Shown here one piece after another: positions 20,259 to 30,251 of a DNA stretch of 64,000 nt. This DNA is from Metabacillus niabensis (GTDB lineage Bacteria; Bacillota; Bacilli; Bacillales; Bacillaceae): assembly GCF_020524345.1 (NCBI RefSeq), contig NZ_JAIVLH010000009.1, forward strand, positions 124,001 to 188,000. The letters run 5' to 3'. Both the position numbers and the translations under genes were made by a program. The first letter of the stretch is position 1, and each line of letters opens with the position of its first letter. The notes under the pieces are model-generated. The model did no database searches and was not told the origin of the DNA. It saw nothing but the letters and a program-made list of their open reading frames with translations.

Positions 20259-21302
20259 ATGGAAGCAAAAGGTTATCATGTAGCAGTAGTCGGAGCAACA
20301 GGGGCTGTGGGGCAACAAATGCTTCACACATTAGAACAACGTAATTTTCCAATTTCTAAATTAACTTTGCTTTCTTCTGAGCGTTCAGCAGGAAAAAAAG
20401 TAATGTTCAGAGATGAAGAATATATTGTCGAAACAGCAACTCCTGAAAGTTTTGAAGGTGTTCAAATTGCGCTATTCTCAGCGGGTGGAAATGTGTCTAA
20501 GCAACTTGCTCCAGAAGCAGTAAAGCGTGGGGCAATTGTTGTAGACAATACAAGTGCATACCGCATGGATGAGAATGTTCCATTAGTTGTTCCTGAAGTA
20601 AATGAAGAAGCGTTAAAAGCGCATAATGGTATCATCGCAAATCCAAACTGCTCAACGATTCAGATGGTTGTTGCTCTTGAGCCCATTCGTCAACAATTTG
20701 GTCTAAACAAAGTAATTGTTTCTACCTACCAAGCAGTTTCAGGTGCAGGGGCAGCTGCAATCAATGAGCTAAAGGAACAAGCAAAAGCAATTTTAAATGG
20801 AGATGAATTCACACCTGAAATTCTTCCTGTTAGCGGTGATGAGAAACATTATCAGATTGCTTTTAATGCCATACCGCAAATTGATAAATTTCAAGATAAT
20901 GGATATACTTTTGAAGAAATGAAAATGATTAATGAAACGAAAAAAATTATGAGCACTCCTGAGCTTCATGTAGCTGCAACTTGTGTTCGTTTACCTGTTG
21001 AAACAGGACATTCTGAATCAGTTTATATTGAAGTAGATTCTGAAGGAGTTTCTGCTCAACAAATAAAAGAACTATTGAAAGAATCAGATGGAATTACATT
21101 ACAAGATGACCCATCACAACAAATCTATCCAATGCCGGCTAACTGCGTAGGTAAAAATGATGTATTTGTTGGAAGAATCCGTAAAGATTTAGACCGTGAT
21201 AATGGTTTCCATATGTGGATTGTTTCTGACAACCTATTAAAGGGTGCTGCATGGAATTCAGTTCAAATCGCTGAAAGTTTAGTGAAATTACAACTAGTTT
21301 AA
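20259..21302 (+). CDS. asd: Aspartate-semialdehyde dehydrogenase
   Basis: NADPH-dependent reduction of aspartyl phosphate to aspartate semialdehyde, at the branch toward lysine/diaminopimelate, threonine and methionine. 347 aa. Nucleotide-binding start [14 protein letters not shown] (residues 10-23), catalytic Cys in [10 protein letters not shown] near residue 131, and substrate-binding [11 protein letters not shown] later. AAGGAGC precedes ATG 20259. It heads asd-dapG-dapA; a perfect hairpin separates it from dapG. Confidence 0.97.
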   Translation: MEAKGYHVAVVGATGAVGQQMLHTLEQRNFPISKLTLLSSERSAGKKVMFRDEEYIVETATPESFEGVQIALFSAGGNVSKQLAPEAVKRGAIVVDNTSAYRMDENVPLVVPEVNEEALKAHNGIIANPNCSTIQMVVALEPIRQQFGLNKVIVSTYQAVSGAGAAAINELKEQAKAILNGDEFTPEILPVSGDEKHYQIAFNAIPQIDKFQDNGYTFEEMKMINETKKIMSTPELHVAATCVRLPVETGHSESVYIEVDSEGVSAQQIKELLKESDGITLQDDPSQQIYPMPANCVGKNDVFVGRIRKDLDRDNGFHMWIVSDNLLKGAAWNSVQIAESLVKLQLV

Positions 21303-21311
21303 CTCTTTGAA

Positions 21312-21343
21312 GAAGAGAGCATGGTATATCACCAGCTCTCTTC
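21312..21343 (+). terminator. Perfect hairpin between asd and dapG
   Basis: GAAGAGAGC (21312-21320) and GCTCTCTTC (21335-21343) pair perfectly, with GGT/ACC pairing inside the loop. A T/C-rich but not T-only tail follows. It may partly terminate or set relative expression of asd and dapG. Confidence 0.5.
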
Positions 21344-21371
21344 TCTCACGTCTATAGTAGAGGTGTTAACA

Positions 21372-22589
21372 TTGAAAATTATTGTTCAAAAATTTGGTGG
21401 AACATCTGTAAAAGATGATCGCGGGCGCAAAATGGCGCTTGGTCATATACAGGATGCGATAAAAGAAGGATATAAAGTAATTGCGGTTGTCTCAGCAATG
21501 GGACGGAGCGGTGACCCATACGCAACTGACACGTTATTAAGCTTGGTATATGGTGAGTTGAATAATATCTCGAATAGAGAACAAGACATGCTTCTCTCAT
21601 GTGGAGAAGTTATTTCGTCTATCGTATTTTCTAGTTTATTAAATGAAAATCATATTAAAGCAACATCATTAACAGGTGCTCAAGCTGGTTTTGTAACAAA
21701 TGATGAGCATACGAATGCAAAAATTTTAGAGATGAAATGTGAACGTTTGGTAGAAACTCTGTCCCAACATGATGTAGTTGTTGTTGCCGGATTTCAGGGT
21801 GCTTCTGCAACAAATGGCGATATGACAACGATCGGTAGAGGAGGCAGTGATACTTCTGCAGCAGCTATTGGTGCAGCCGTTGGTGCTGAGTTTGTAGATA
21901 TTTTTACAGATGTAGAAGGTGTTATGACTGCAGATCCAAGAATTGTAGAAAATGCAAAATCTTTATCTAAGGTAACGTATACAGAAATTGTCAACCTTGC
22001 CTATCAGGGAGCAAAGGTAATTCATCCCCGAGCAGTAGAGATTGCAATGCAGGCTGAAGTGCCAATTCGAGTAAGATCCACTTACTCTAAATTACCAGGT
22101 ACTTTAGTTTCTTCGAATCAAACTGATAAAAAGGGCAGTGATGTTCACGAAAGATTAATCACGGGAATTGCTCATGTTTCAAATGTAACACAAATAAAAG
22201 TAACCGCAAAAGAAGGACAGTATAGTGTACAGACAGAAGTATTTAAAGCAATGGCAATGGAAGGGATAAGTGTTGATTTTTTCAATATCACCCCTAAGTC
22301 AGTTATCTATACTGTAACAGATCAAGTAACATCCAGAGCTGTTGAAGTATTACAGGAACTTGGATATGAACCGACAATTACAAGACAGTGTGCGAAGGTC
22401 TCTGCAGTAGGTGCAGGAATTATGGGAGTTCCGGGAGTAACATCCAAAATTGTAACAGCTCTGTCTGAAAAAGGGATACAAATCCTTCAATCAGCTGATA
22501 GCCATACAACAATTTGGGTGCTTGTCAAAGAAGATGATATGATTAAAGCGGTTAATGCTTTACATGAAGCCTTTGATCTATCAAAATAG
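21372..22589 (+). CDS. dapG: Aspartokinase I (diaminopimelate-type)
   Basis: Phosphorylates aspartate, the first step of the aspartate family pathway. TTG 21372 gives MKIIVQKFGGTSV and 405 aa, matching Bacillus DapG; the longer frame from 21321 runs through the intergenic hairpin and is rejected. AGAGGTG lies upstream. Kinase motif KFGGTSV near residue 7 and two ACT domains in the last 150 residues. In B. subtilis this isozyme is inhibited by diaminopimelate and clusters with dpaAB as here, linking it to cell wall and dipicolinate supply. Confidence 0.96.
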   Translation: MKIIVQKFGGTSVKDDRGRKMALGHIQDAIKEGYKVIAVVSAMGRSGDPYATDTLLSLVYGELNNISNREQDMLLSCGEVISSIVFSSLLNENHIKATSLTGAQAGFVTNDEHTNAKILEMKCERLVETLSQHDVVVVAGFQGASATNGDMTTIGRGGSDTSAAAIGAAVGAEFVDIFTDVEGVMTADPRIVENAKSLSKVTYTEIVNLAYQGAKVIHPRAVEIAMQAEVPIRVRSTYSKLPGTLVSSNQTDKKGSDVHERLITGIAHVSNVTQIKVTAKEGQYSVQTEVFKAMAMEGISVDFFNITPKSVIYTVTDQVTSRAVEVLQELGYEPTITRQCAKVSAVGAGIMGVPGVTSKIVTALSEKGIQILQSADSHTTIWVLVKEDDMIKAVNALHEAFDLSK

Positions 22590-22697
22590 AGTTAAATGAT
22601 TTTCTAACATAAAAAAAATAGAAATCTTACTTTACATTATATGAATAAGTAAGATAGCATCTAGTTACAAAGTGCAGCAAAAGGAGTGAAGGTAATA

Positions 22698-23576
22698 ATG
22701 AGTCATTTTGGAAAAGTTTCTACAGCGATGATAACCCCATTCGATAAAAATAATAACATTGATTTTCAAAAAACGACTATGTTAATTGACTATCTCATTA
22801 ATCATGGATCAGATTCATTAGTAGTCACAGGGACAACAGGGGAATCTCCAACATTAAGTAACGAGGAGAAAATTGCTCTTATTAAACATACCGTAAAAGA
22901 AGTAAATGGTAGAGTCCCTGTAATTGCGGGAACAGGTAGTAATAACACAGCAGCTTCAATAAAATTGACAAAACAAGCAGAAGAAGCTGGTGTTGATGCT
23001 ATAATGCTTGTAGTGCCATATTATAATAAGCCAAGTCAAGAAGGGTTGTATCAACATTTTAAAGCAATAATAGAATCAACTACATTACCGGTAATGTTAT
23101 ACAACATTCCAGGTAGAAGTGTGATCAACATGTCAGTAGATACAATCATTCGTTTAGCCGAGTTTCCAAATGTTGTTGCAGTAAAAGAGGCAAGTGGAAA
23201 CTTGGAAGCCATGGCTGAAATTATCACAAATACAAAAGAGAATTTTGCTGTTTACTCAGGTGATGATGTGTTAACTTTACCGGCTCTTGCAATTGGAGCT
23301 GATGGAATTGTTTCTGTAGCTTCTCATATTATCGGGAATGAAATGCAAGCTATGATCAATTCCTTTCTATCTGGTGAAACTGTAGCTGCAGCAGAACAAC
23401 ATCGTAAGTTGTTACCAATTATGAAGCAGTTGTTTACTTCACCAAACCCTGGCCCAGTTAAAACAGCATTACAGTTTAAAGGGTTAGATGTCGGATCAGT
23501 CCGTCTTCCTCTATTACCATTAACAAGTTCAGAACGAAGTGAATTAATGAGTGTTATCCAAAAAAATTTAGGGTAA
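22698..23576 (+). CDS. dapA: 4-hydroxy-tetrahydrodipicolinate synthase
   Basis: Condenses pyruvate with aspartate semialdehyde to the precursor of diaminopimelate, lysine and dipicolinate. 292 aa from ATG 22698, with GAAGG and AAGGAG upstream; the GTG at 22686 overlaps the ribosome site. TIM-barrel aldolase family: TGTTGESPTLS, the Tyr in MLYNIPGRS, and the Schiff-base Lys in VVAVKEASGN (near residue 163) are all present. It is followed by a strong terminator, closing the cluster. Confidence 0.97.
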   Translation: MSHFGKVSTAMITPFDKNNNIDFQKTTMLIDYLINHGSDSLVVTGTTGESPTLSNEEKIALIKHTVKEVNGRVPVIAGTGSNNTAASIKLTKQAEEAGVDAIMLVVPYYNKPSQEGLYQHFKAIIESTTLPVMLYNIPGRSVINMSVDTIIRLAEFPNVVAVKEASGNLEAMAEIITNTKENFAVYSGDDVLTLPALAIGADGIVSVASHIIGNEMQAMINSFLSGETVAAAEQHRKLLPIMKQLFTSPNPGPVKTALQFKGLDVGSVRLPLLPLTSSERSELMSVIQKNLG

Positions 23577-23594
23577 TATATTGACCTTCTTTAA

Positions 23595-23645
23595 GGGGAG
23601 CTAAAAAGGGTGCTTAAAATAGCATCCTTTTTAGTTCCTTTTTTT
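23595..23645 (+). terminator. Intrinsic terminator after dapA
   Basis: GGGAGCTAAAAAGGGTGCT pairs with AGCATCCTTTTTAGTTCC, with one G-T wobble, followed by TTTTTTT. Very stable and well positioned. Confidence 0.92.
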
Positions 23646-23698
23646 AGCCCTGCCTAAGTAAGAGAAAGTAATGCACATATTATAGGACTAAAATTTCC

Positions 23699-23728
23699 TT
23701 GTATTCCAATTCTTTCTTCAGTTATAAT
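23699..23728 (+). promoter_or_regulatory. Candidate sigma-A promoter of rnjB
   Basis: TTGTAT (23699-23704), 18-bp spacer, TATAAT (23723-23728, perfect). About 45 nt before the start codon. Confidence 0.55.
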
Positions 23729-23773
23729 ATTTCTAAGTGACGTTGAACGGGTACTTCAGTAGGGAGGATTTTC

Positions 23774-25435
23774 ATGGAAAAGACAGAGAATATAAAGTTA
23801 ATCGCTTTAGGCGGTGTGGGAGAAGTCGGAAAAAATATGTTTGTTGTTGAAATTAATTCCGACATTTTTGTGGTGGATGCCGGTCTTATGTATCCTGAGG
23901 ATGGGATGTTGGGAATTGATATGGTCATTCCGGATATAACATATTTAAAGGAAAATGAAGATCGAGTAAAGGGGATCTTTTTAACACATGGTCATGACGA
24001 GAGTATAGGTGGCATCTTTTATTTATTAAATAAAATTAGTGTTCCTATTTATGGGACAAAGCTTACACTGGCTTTAGCAGGTGAAAAACTTAAAGAAAAT
24101 AAAATGCGACAGACGGTTTTAGTTAAAGAGATTGATAATGAAACCGTATTATCTTTTGATAGTACTACTGTTTCATTCTTCAGAACAAATCATAGTATAC
24201 CAGATTCTGTAGGAATTAGTTTTTCAACAACAATGGGTGCGATCGTTCATACAGGCGATTTTAAATTCGATCAAACACCGGTTGGAAATAGCCAGATGGA
24301 TATTGGGAAAATTGCAAGTCTTGGTGAAAACGGTGTACTTTGTTTATTATCTGATAGTGTAAATGCGGAAAAGCCGGGGTATTCTGGTTCAGAGGCCATT
24401 GTTGGCGGAGAAATTTCAGATGTTATGTATAATGCTGATGGCAGGGTTATTGTTGCTGTATTTGCTTCTAATTTATATCGTATTCAACAAGTAATTAATG
24501 CTGCCATTAAAAATAATAGGAAATTGGCTGTTGTTGGGAAAAATATGAGAAATATTCTTAACTTAGCTATTAATCTTGGCTATATTTCTGTTGAAGAAGA
24601 TGTGTTTATATCAGTAAATGAAATTAACAAACATTCTGAAAAGGAAATTGCGATTTTAACGACAAGCAATCACGGTGACCCGCTTGCTGTTCTTTCACGT
24701 ATGGCCAAACAGGCTCATAAACAAGTAAATGTAAAAGTTGGGGATACAGTGTTAATAGCTGCTACTCCAATTCCAGGACAAGAACTTGTTTTCTCAAAAA
24801 CAATCGATATATTAAGCAGAGCTGGTGCAAATGTTGTCTTTGGGCAAAAACAAATACATATGTCAGGGCACGGACACCAAGAAGAACTTAAAATGATGCT
24901 GAACTTAACGAAGCCAACATATTTTATCCCTGTGCATGGGGAATATAAAATGCAGAAATCACATGAGAAATTAGCCAAACAAGTTGGTATTGATGCTCAA
25001 AATATCTTTCTGGTTGAGAAAGGTGATGTCGTAGAGTTTAAAGGTGATCATGTATACACAGGCGGAAAAGTTCCATCAGGAAATGTTTTAATCGATGGTT
25101 TAGGAATTGGGGATGTAGGTAATATTGTACTTCGTGATCGCCGATTATTATCTCAGGATGGTATTTTAATTGTTGTTGTAACTTTGGATAAACAAAGAAA
25201 ACAAATTATATCCGGTCCGGAAATTATAACTAGAGGATTTGTATATGTAAGAGAATCAGAAGAATTAATTACTAATGCAACAAAGGTAGTTGCGACTATC
25301 GTTGATCGAAGCATGCAGGAACATTCATTAGAATGGTCACAGCTAAAATTAAACATTAGAGAAGCACTTAATCAATTTTTATATGAAAAGACAAAAAGGC
25401 GTCCAATGATTTTACCAATTATAATGGAAATATAA
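23774..25435 (+). CDS. rnjB: Ribonuclease J2
   Basis: Metallo-beta-lactamase/beta-CASP ribonuclease, partner of RNase J1 in mRNA turnover. 553 aa. The metal motif, HGHxDH in J1, reads HGHDES here (near residue 74-79), so the second-metal Asp/His pair is altered. That is the hallmark of J2, whose own exonuclease activity is weak. VHTGDFKFD and the beta-CASP region with GHGHQEELK and PVHGEYKM are intact. ATG 23774 follows AGGGAGGA. Followed by a terminator. Confidence 0.94.
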   Translation: MEKTENIKLIALGGVGEVGKNMFVVEINSDIFVVDAGLMYPEDGMLGIDMVIPDITYLKENEDRVKGIFLTHGHDESIGGIFYLLNKISVPIYGTKLTLALAGEKLKENKMRQTVLVKEIDNETVLSFDSTTVSFFRTNHSIPDSVGISFSTTMGAIVHTGDFKFDQTPVGNSQMDIGKIASLGENGVLCLLSDSVNAEKPGYSGSEAIVGGEISDVMYNADGRVIVAVFASNLYRIQQVINAAIKNNRKLAVVGKNMRNILNLAINLGYISVEEDVFISVNEINKHSEKEIAILTTSNHGDPLAVLSRMAKQAHKQVNVKVGDTVLIAATPIPGQELVFSKTIDILSRAGANVVFGQKQIHMSGHGHQEELKMMLNLTKPTYFIPVHGEYKMQKSHEKLAKQVGIDAQNIFLVEKGDVVEFKGDHVYTGGKVPSGNVLIDGLGIGDVGNIVLRDRRLLSQDGILIVVVTLDKQRKQIISGPEIITRGFVYVRESEELITNATKVVATIVDRSMQEHSLEWSQLKLNIREALNQFLYEKTKRRPMILPIIMEI

Positions 25436-25474
25436 AGTGGAATTTTACTGCCCGTTAAGGTGGAATAAAATGTT

Positions 25475-25506
25475 AAAAAAGCGTTGATTTTTCAATGCTT
25501 TTTTTC
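25475..25506 (+). terminator. Intrinsic terminator after rnjB
   Basis: AAAAAAGCGTTGA (25475-25487) pairs with TTCAATGCTTTTTT with one G-T wobble, then more T. Confidence 0.85.
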
Positions 25507-25621
25507 TTTATAACGATATGAACAAACCTGTGGTGTGTTGAAGTCATCCTTATTTCCTTCTGTATGAAAACAACAAGGTTGTAAATACTACAAACAGAAT
25601 GAAAAAGAAAGGATGGATAAC

Positions 25622-26356
25622 ATGGCAAATCATGACCATTACATAAAGAATGAGGATGCTGAGAAACAGGAAAATAAAGAAAGTTCGATTGTAGAAAAAA
25701 TTCAACAGCTTGGTCAAACCAATGTCCCTCAAATGGGAAATGATTCAAAAATTCATTGTTTAACGATTGTGGGACAAATTGAAGGACATATTCAGTTGCC
25801 CCCTCAAAATAAAACAACAAAATATGAGCATGTTATTCCTCAAATTGTCGCAATCGAACAAAACCCAAATATAGAAGGGTTGCTTGTCATCCTAAATACC
25901 GTTGGAGGAGATGTGGAAGCAGGACTTGCAATTGCAGAAATGCTTGCATCTTTATCAAAACCTTCAGTATCAATAGTTTTAGGAGGAGGACATTCAATAG
26001 GTGTTCCAATAGCTGTTTCTTGTGATCATTCTTTTATTGCGGAGACCGCAACAATGACAATTCATCCTGTGAGATTAACTGGTTTAGTAATTGGTGTTCC
26101 TCAAACGTTTGAATATTTAGACAAAATGCAAGAACGGGTCATTAATTTTGTAACAAGTCATTCAGGCATTAGTGAAGAAAAATTTAAAGAGTTAATGTTA
26201 TCAAAAGGCAATTTAACAAGAGATATCGGAACGAATGTTGTAGGAAGAGATGCTGTTGAATACGGGCTAATTGATGAGGTCGGCGGAGTAGGTCAAGCAA
26301 TTCAAAAACTTAACAGTATGCTGGAAAAAAATAATGAAGATCAGGTGTTACAATGA
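25622..26356 (+). CDS. tepA: ClpP-like protease / translocation-enhancing protein TepA
   Basis: 244-aa cytoplasmic ClpP-fold serine protease family member, named TepA for an effect on protein secretion in B. subtilis. ATG 25622 is 8 nt from AGAAAGGA (25606-25613); the ATG at 25613 overlaps that site. Visible: [17 protein letters not shown], the serine-containing [12 protein letters not shown] and HPVR in the strand that supplies the His. The first 35 residues are charged and probably disordered. It overlaps ylzJ by 4 nt. Substrates are unknown. Confidence 0.9.
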   Translation: MANHDHYIKNEDAEKQENKESSIVEKIQQLGQTNVPQMGNDSKIHCLTIVGQIEGHIQLPPQNKTTKYEHVIPQIVAIEQNPNIEGLLVILNTVGGDVEAGLAIAEMLASLSKPSVSIVLGGGHSIGVPIAVSCDHSFIAETATMTIHPVRLTGLVIGVPQTFEYLDKMQERVINFVTSHSGISEEKFKELMLSKGNLTRDIGTNVVGRDAVEYGLIDEVGGVGQAIQKLNSMLEKNNEDQVLQ

Positions 26357-26577
26357 TATACTATACAATGATGCCAGAAGAACTAATGTTCCCATCAGTT
26401 GGAACTGACTTTGAAAAGCAATCAATCATTGAATTAAATGGTGTTCAACTTCTCGTTCAACAAACGGATAACTCCCAATATGAAATAATTCGCTTAATGA
26501 GCAGTGATCCACAACATTATCTTGACTCTCAATTATGTCCGGGGCAAAAAATTACAATGTCGTTTTCGATCAATTAA
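26353..26577 (+). CDS. ylzJ: YlzJ-like small protein
   Basis: 74-aa protein of the YlzJ family, unknown function. ATG 26353 overlaps the tepA stop (ATGA), so the two are translationally coupled. The sequence begins [14 protein letters not shown] and ends in a hydrophobic strand (KITMSFSIN). No signal or membrane segment. The conserved tepA-ylzJ pair suggests a functional link to the protease; inference only. Confidence 0.85.
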   Translation: MIYYTMMPEELMFPSVGTDFEKQSIIELNGVQLLVQQTDNSQYEIIRLMSSDPQHYLDSQLCPGQKITMSFSIN

Positions 26578-26594
26578 AAGGTATGTGGTATAAT
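26566..26594 (+). promoter_or_regulatory. Candidate sigma-A promoter upstream of spoIIIE
   Basis: Extended -10 TGGTATAAT (26586-26594) with weak -35 TCGATC (26566-26571) at 17 bp. The -35 lies in the end of ylzJ. Confidence 0.55.
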
Positions 26595-26614
26595 AAAAGA
26601 AACTATAGTCAGGA

Positions 26615-26645
26615 GAGGCAGCCAGATACGGCTGCTTTCTTCTTT
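26615..26645 (+). terminator. Terminator-like hairpin between promoter and spoIIIE
   Basis: GCAGCC (26618-26623), 6-nt loop, GGCTGC (26630-26635), extended by weaker pairs, then TTTCTTCTTTTC. It follows the candidate promoter by about 20 nt, so it may end ylzJ transcription or attenuate spoIIIE. Confidence 0.5.
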
Positions 26646-26721
26646 TCATTGTAGATCATATTATAAAATAGTAAAAGCCTTTGGCTACATAAAAAAGATT
26701 ATAAAATAACAGGTGATGGAA

Positions 26722-29094
26722 ATGGCTAAGAGAAAAAGAAGACAAAGAAAGTCAAAGGATGATTGGAAAAGAACATTAAAGTTTGAATTGGCAGGTTTAA
26801 TCATTTTGGCGATCTCTCTCATCTCAATATCAAAATTGGGATTTGTTGGTTCTACATTTGTGCACTTATTTCGCTTTTTCTGCGGTGAATGGTACATGCT
26901 ATTTTTAATTGGGATCGTCTTATTTTCCTTATTTTTAATTTGGAAAAGGGAAATACCAAGATTATTTACAAGGCAGATGGTCGGAATTTATTGTGTTACA
27001 GCGTCATTATTGCTATTAAGTCATGTCACATTATTTAAAATGCTATCACATAATGGTACGTTTGCTTCTCCGAGTGTTATTTCAAATACACTGGAACTAT
27101 TTTGGATGGATGTCAAGGGTGAAGCAAGTAATGTTGATTTAGGCGGAGGAATGCTTGGTGCCATTTTATTTGCCTCTTCTTATTATTTATTTGCAGAAGC
27201 GGGTTCGAGAATCATCTCGGTAGTCTTAATCGTCATCGGTATGATTCTTATTACTGGAAGGTCTTTACAGGTGACAGTCGCAAAAATTCTCAGACCGATT
27301 GGGTTGTTTTTGAAAAATCAGATCTTTGGTTTTTTGGATGACATGAAAAGTATTCCAGGAGTGATCAAACAGAAGCGAACAAAGCAAAAAGAGAGAAAAA
27401 GACAAAGACAACTTGAAGAAACTGAAGATGATGAAATAATGGTGGACGATAAGGAAGAACTTAAGCCAATAATCTCTAGTTTTTCTGATAGTGAAAATCA
27501 TCAAGAAATGATTATACATACAATGGAGAATTCAACAAATAGTCCTTCGAAAGAACATGGGCCAGTGTCTAATAAATCGAAAAGTGAACAGGAACAATTA
27601 ACAGAAGCATCAAGTCAAGAACATGAGGTCATTCAACCAATGGCATTTGTTGAAGTGGAAAATAAAGACTACAAACTTCCACCACTAGACTTATTAAAGG
27701 CACCAAAGCATAATTCACAACAAGCAGATAAGAAAAACATCTACGAAAATGCAAGAAAGCTTGAAAAAACATTCCAAAGTTTTGGAGTTAAAGCCAAAGT
27801 AACACAGGTCCATTTAGGTCCTGCTGTGACAAAGTATGAAGTATATCCTGATGCAGGTGTTAAAGTAAGCAAAATTGTTAACTTAAGTGATGATTTGGCA
27901 TTGGCTCTCGCGGCAAAAGATATTCGTATTGAAGCACCGATCCCAGGGAAGTCAGCGGTAGGTATAGAAGTTCCTAATTCGGAAATTGCAATGGTTTCTC
28001 TGAGAGAGGTACTGGAATCCAAAGCAAATGACCGTCCGGATGCAAAACTTTTAATAGGTTTAGGTAGAGACATATCAGGTGATGCGGTTTTAGCTGAACT
28101 TAATAAGATGCCTCATTTACTCGTAGCAGGTGCTACAGGTAGCGGAAAGAGTGTTTGTATTAATGGAATTATTACCAGCATTTTAATGAGAGCAAAACCA
28201 CATGAAGTTAAATTAATGATGATTGATCCGAAAATGGTAGAATTAAATGTATATAACGGAGTGCCTCATTTATTAGCTCCTGTTGTGACAGATCCTAAAA
28301 AGGCGTCACAGGCCCTAAAAAAAGTCGTAAACGAAATGGAAAGAAGATATGAGCTTTTTTCACATACAGGAACAAGAAATATTGAAGGTTATAATGAAAT
28401 TATCAGGAGAAATAATCTGGAAGAAGAAGCTAAACAACCGGAGCTTCCTTACATTGTAGTGATTGTTGATGAGCTTGCCGATTTAATGATGGTTGCTTCG
28501 TCAGATGTGGAAGATTCCATTACAAGGCTATCACAAATGGCTCGTGCGGCGGGTATTCATCTAATTATCGCTACCCAACGACCGTCTGTTGATGTAATCA
28601 CAGGAGTTATTAAAGCGAATATACCTTCACGTATTGCATTCAGTGTTTCTTCACAAACTGACTCAAGAACTATATTAGACATGGGAGGAGCTGAAAAGCT
28701 ACTAGGACGAGGTGATATGCTGTTCCTTCCTGTTGGTGCATCAAAGCCGGTTCGTGTCCAAGGTGCATTTTTATCAGATGAAGAAGTTGAGCAAACAGTG
28801 AATTTCGTAATTGCTCAACAAAAGGCTCAGTATCAAGAAGAAATGATTCCAACTGAAGTAACTGAATCTAAAACGGAAGTTGAGGATGACTTATATGAAG
28901 ATGCTGTACAACTTGTCGTTGATATGCAAACGGCATCAGTATCTATGCTCCAGAGACGTTTTCGCATAGGATATACTCGGGCTGCAAGATTGATTGATGC
29001 AATGGAAGAGCGGGGAGTTGTTGGACCGTATGAAGGGTCTAAACCACGCGACGTCTTACTTTCTAAAGAAAAACATGAAGAATTAACATCTTGA
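26722..29094 (+). CDS. spoIIIE: DNA translocase SpoIIIE (FtsK family)
   Basis: ATP-driven pump that moves the chromosome into the forespore across the septum. 790 aa from ATG 26722, behind AGGTGAT; earlier in-frame starts at 26713 and 26716 overlap that site. Basic N terminus, four membrane segments within residues 20-200, acidic low-complexity linker (about 230-310), then the alpha, beta and gamma domains. Walker A GATGSGKS is near residue 475, Walker [11 protein letters not shown] near 590, and a winged-helix gamma domain ([17 protein letters not shown]) near the end. Four N-terminal helices and locus (before ymfC) fit SpoIIIE rather than SftA. Confidence 0.95.
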   Translation: MAKRKRRQRKSKDDWKRTLKFELAGLIILAISLISISKLGFVGSTFVHLFRFFCGEWYMLFLIGIVLFSLFLIWKREIPRLFTRQMVGIYCVTASLLLLSHVTLFKMLSHNGTFASPSVISNTLELFWMDVKGEASNVDLGGGMLGAILFASSYYLFAEAGSRIISVVLIVIGMILITGRSLQVTVAKILRPIGLFLKNQIFGFLDDMKSIPGVIKQKRTKQKERKRQRQLEETEDDEIMVDDKEELKPIISSFSDSENHQEMIIHTMENSTNSPSKEHGPVSNKSKSEQEQLTEASSQEHEVIQPMAFVEVENKDYKLPPLDLLKAPKHNSQQADKKNIYENARKLEKTFQSFGVKAKVTQVHLGPAVTKYEVYPDAGVKVSKIVNLSDDLALALAAKDIRIEAPIPGKSAVGIEVPNSEIAMVSLREVLESKANDRPDAKLLIGLGRDISGDAVLAELNKMPHLLVAGATGSGKSVCINGIITSILMRAKPHEVKLMMIDPKMVELNVYNGVPHLLAPVVTDPKKASQALKKVVNEMERRYELFSHTGTRNIEGYNEIIRRNNLEEEAKQPELPYIVVIVDELADLMMVASSDVEDSITRLSQMARAAGIHLIIATQRPSVDVITGVIKANIPSRIAFSVSSQTDSRTILDMGGAEKLLGRGDMLFLPVGASKPVRVQGAFLSDEEVEQTVNFVIAQQKAQYQEEMIPTEVTESKTEVEDDLYEDAVQLVVDMQTASVSMLQRRFRIGYTRAARLIDAMEERGVVGPYEGSKPRDVLLSKEKHEELTS

Positions 29095-29100
29095 AATAAG

Positions 29101-29147
29101 AACTAAACATAAATGGGTGAAATAGACCATCTATGTTTAGTTTTTTT
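29101..29147 (+). terminator. Intrinsic terminator after spoIIIE
   Basis: AACTAAACATA (29101-29111) and TATGTTTAGTT (29132-29142) pair perfectly, with ATGG/CCAT pairing inside the loop, then TTTTT. Confidence 0.88.
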
Positions 29148-29298
29148 AATTTTCTTTATCGACATTTTACGACAATAAGAGTACGATAAGTAAGGATGAA
29201 TACAGAGGATCAGTATCAGTATGAAAATATAACTATGGAACAAACTATATAATGTTTATTGACAACATTAATTATTTCGACAATTTTCATTGTTTCTA

Positions 29299-29327
29299 TT
29301 TATTTCTAAGTGAAAACATGATATAGT
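29299..29327 (+). promoter_or_regulatory. Candidate sigma-A promoter of ymfC
   Basis: Extended -10 TGATATAGT (29319-29327) with partial -35 TTTATT (29299-29304), spacer 17. The nested dyad at 29346 begins just downstream. Confidence 0.5.
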
Positions 29328-29345
29328 ATTTTCGATTAGAGTAAG

Positions 29346-29375
29346 GTATAACATCAGATGTCTGATCTCTTATAC
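29346..29375 (+). promoter_or_regulatory. Nested dyad, candidate GntR operator
   Basis: Inner arms ATCAGA (29353-29358) and TCTGAT (29361-29366), 2-nt centre, lie inside outer arms GTATA (29346-29350) and TATAC (29371-29375). Centred about 33 bp after the -10 of ymfC, a position suited to autorepression. Confidence 0.45.
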
Positions 29376-29402
29376 ATAGTGGGTAAAATGGGGGATATAT
29401 CA

Positions 29403-30128
29403 ATGACCATAAAGTCTGACAATCGACATTTGTATTTACAAGTGATTGATAAAATAAAAGAAGATATTGAGAATGGTACATATAGAGAAAAAGAAAAACT
29501 TCCATCTGAATTTGAGCTTTCCAAGAGCTTAGGTGTCAGTAGAGCGACATTAAGGGAAGCACTACGAACACTTGAAGAAGAAAACGTTATCATTAGGCGG
29601 CACGGCGTTGGTACTTTCGTGAATTCTAAACCAAAATTTACATCCGGGATCGAACAGCTAAATAGTGTGACAGCGATGATTGAACAAGCAACCCTAAAGC
29701 CAGGTACAGTTTTTCTTTCATCCTCTATTACAGGGGCAACAGAAGATGAAATTAAAAAATTCAAGTGTAAAAGAGATGAAGAAATCTTTTTACTTGAAAG
29801 AGTTCGAACAGCAAATAGTGAACCTGTTGTTTACTGCCTGGACAAAATACCTACATCTGTATTGCCTGATACATTTGACCATGAACAGGAATCTTTATTT
29901 AAATTACTCGAGGATAACGCTAATATATATATAAGTTATGCTGTTACTCATATTGAACCTATCGGATATCATGAAAAAATTTCTCCCATTTTAGAATGTG
30001 ATCCTGAAACATCTCTGCTCTTGTTAAAACAGATGCATTATGATGACAAAGATCAACCGGTTCTATACTCATTAAACTATTTTAGAGCAGATCACTTTAG
30101 TTTTCATGTTGTAAGAAAGCGTTTATAG
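29403..30128 (+). CDS. ymfC: GntR-family regulator (HutC/YmfC type)
   Basis: 241-aa transcription regulator. ATG 29403 is 7 nt from GGGGGA; the longer frame from 29358 starts inside the candidate operator. N-terminal winged helix-turn-helix ([25 protein letters not shown], about residues 30-55, described in two parts: the LPSE start and the SRATLREAL recognition helix) and a C-terminal UTRA/chorismate-lyase-like effector domain (about 90-235) with the typical FSFHVVR ending. The effector is unknown. It lies directly before the nucleoside-type ABC operon, so that operon is the likely target besides itself. Confidence 0.9.
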   Translation: MTIKSDNRHLYLQVIDKIKEDIENGTYREKEKLPSEFELSKSLGVSRATLREALRTLEEENVIIRRHGVGTFVNSKPKFTSGIEQLNSVTAMIEQATLKPGTVFLSSSITGATEDEIKKFKCKRDEEIFLLERVRTANSEPVVYCLDKIPTSVLPDTFDHEQESLFKLLEDNANIYISYAVTHIEPIGYHEKISPILECDPETSLLLLKQMHYDDKDQPVLYSLNYFRADHFSFHVVRKRL

Positions 30129-30251
30129 GTCAGAATAGATAGAGAAATGAATTTTTTTAAAAGAATTAGAGTCGTACATAAAGTTTGTAAGCAAATCTCC
30201 ACTGTTTCGTGCTTTAAACCTAAAGGTTGTTTAAAATAACGAATGTGCATG

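Noticed and set aside
30150-30170. CodY-box-like AATTTTTTTAAAAGA before nupN
   Set aside because: Four of 15 positions differ from AATTTTCWGAAAATT, and AT-rich DNA gives such hits by chance.
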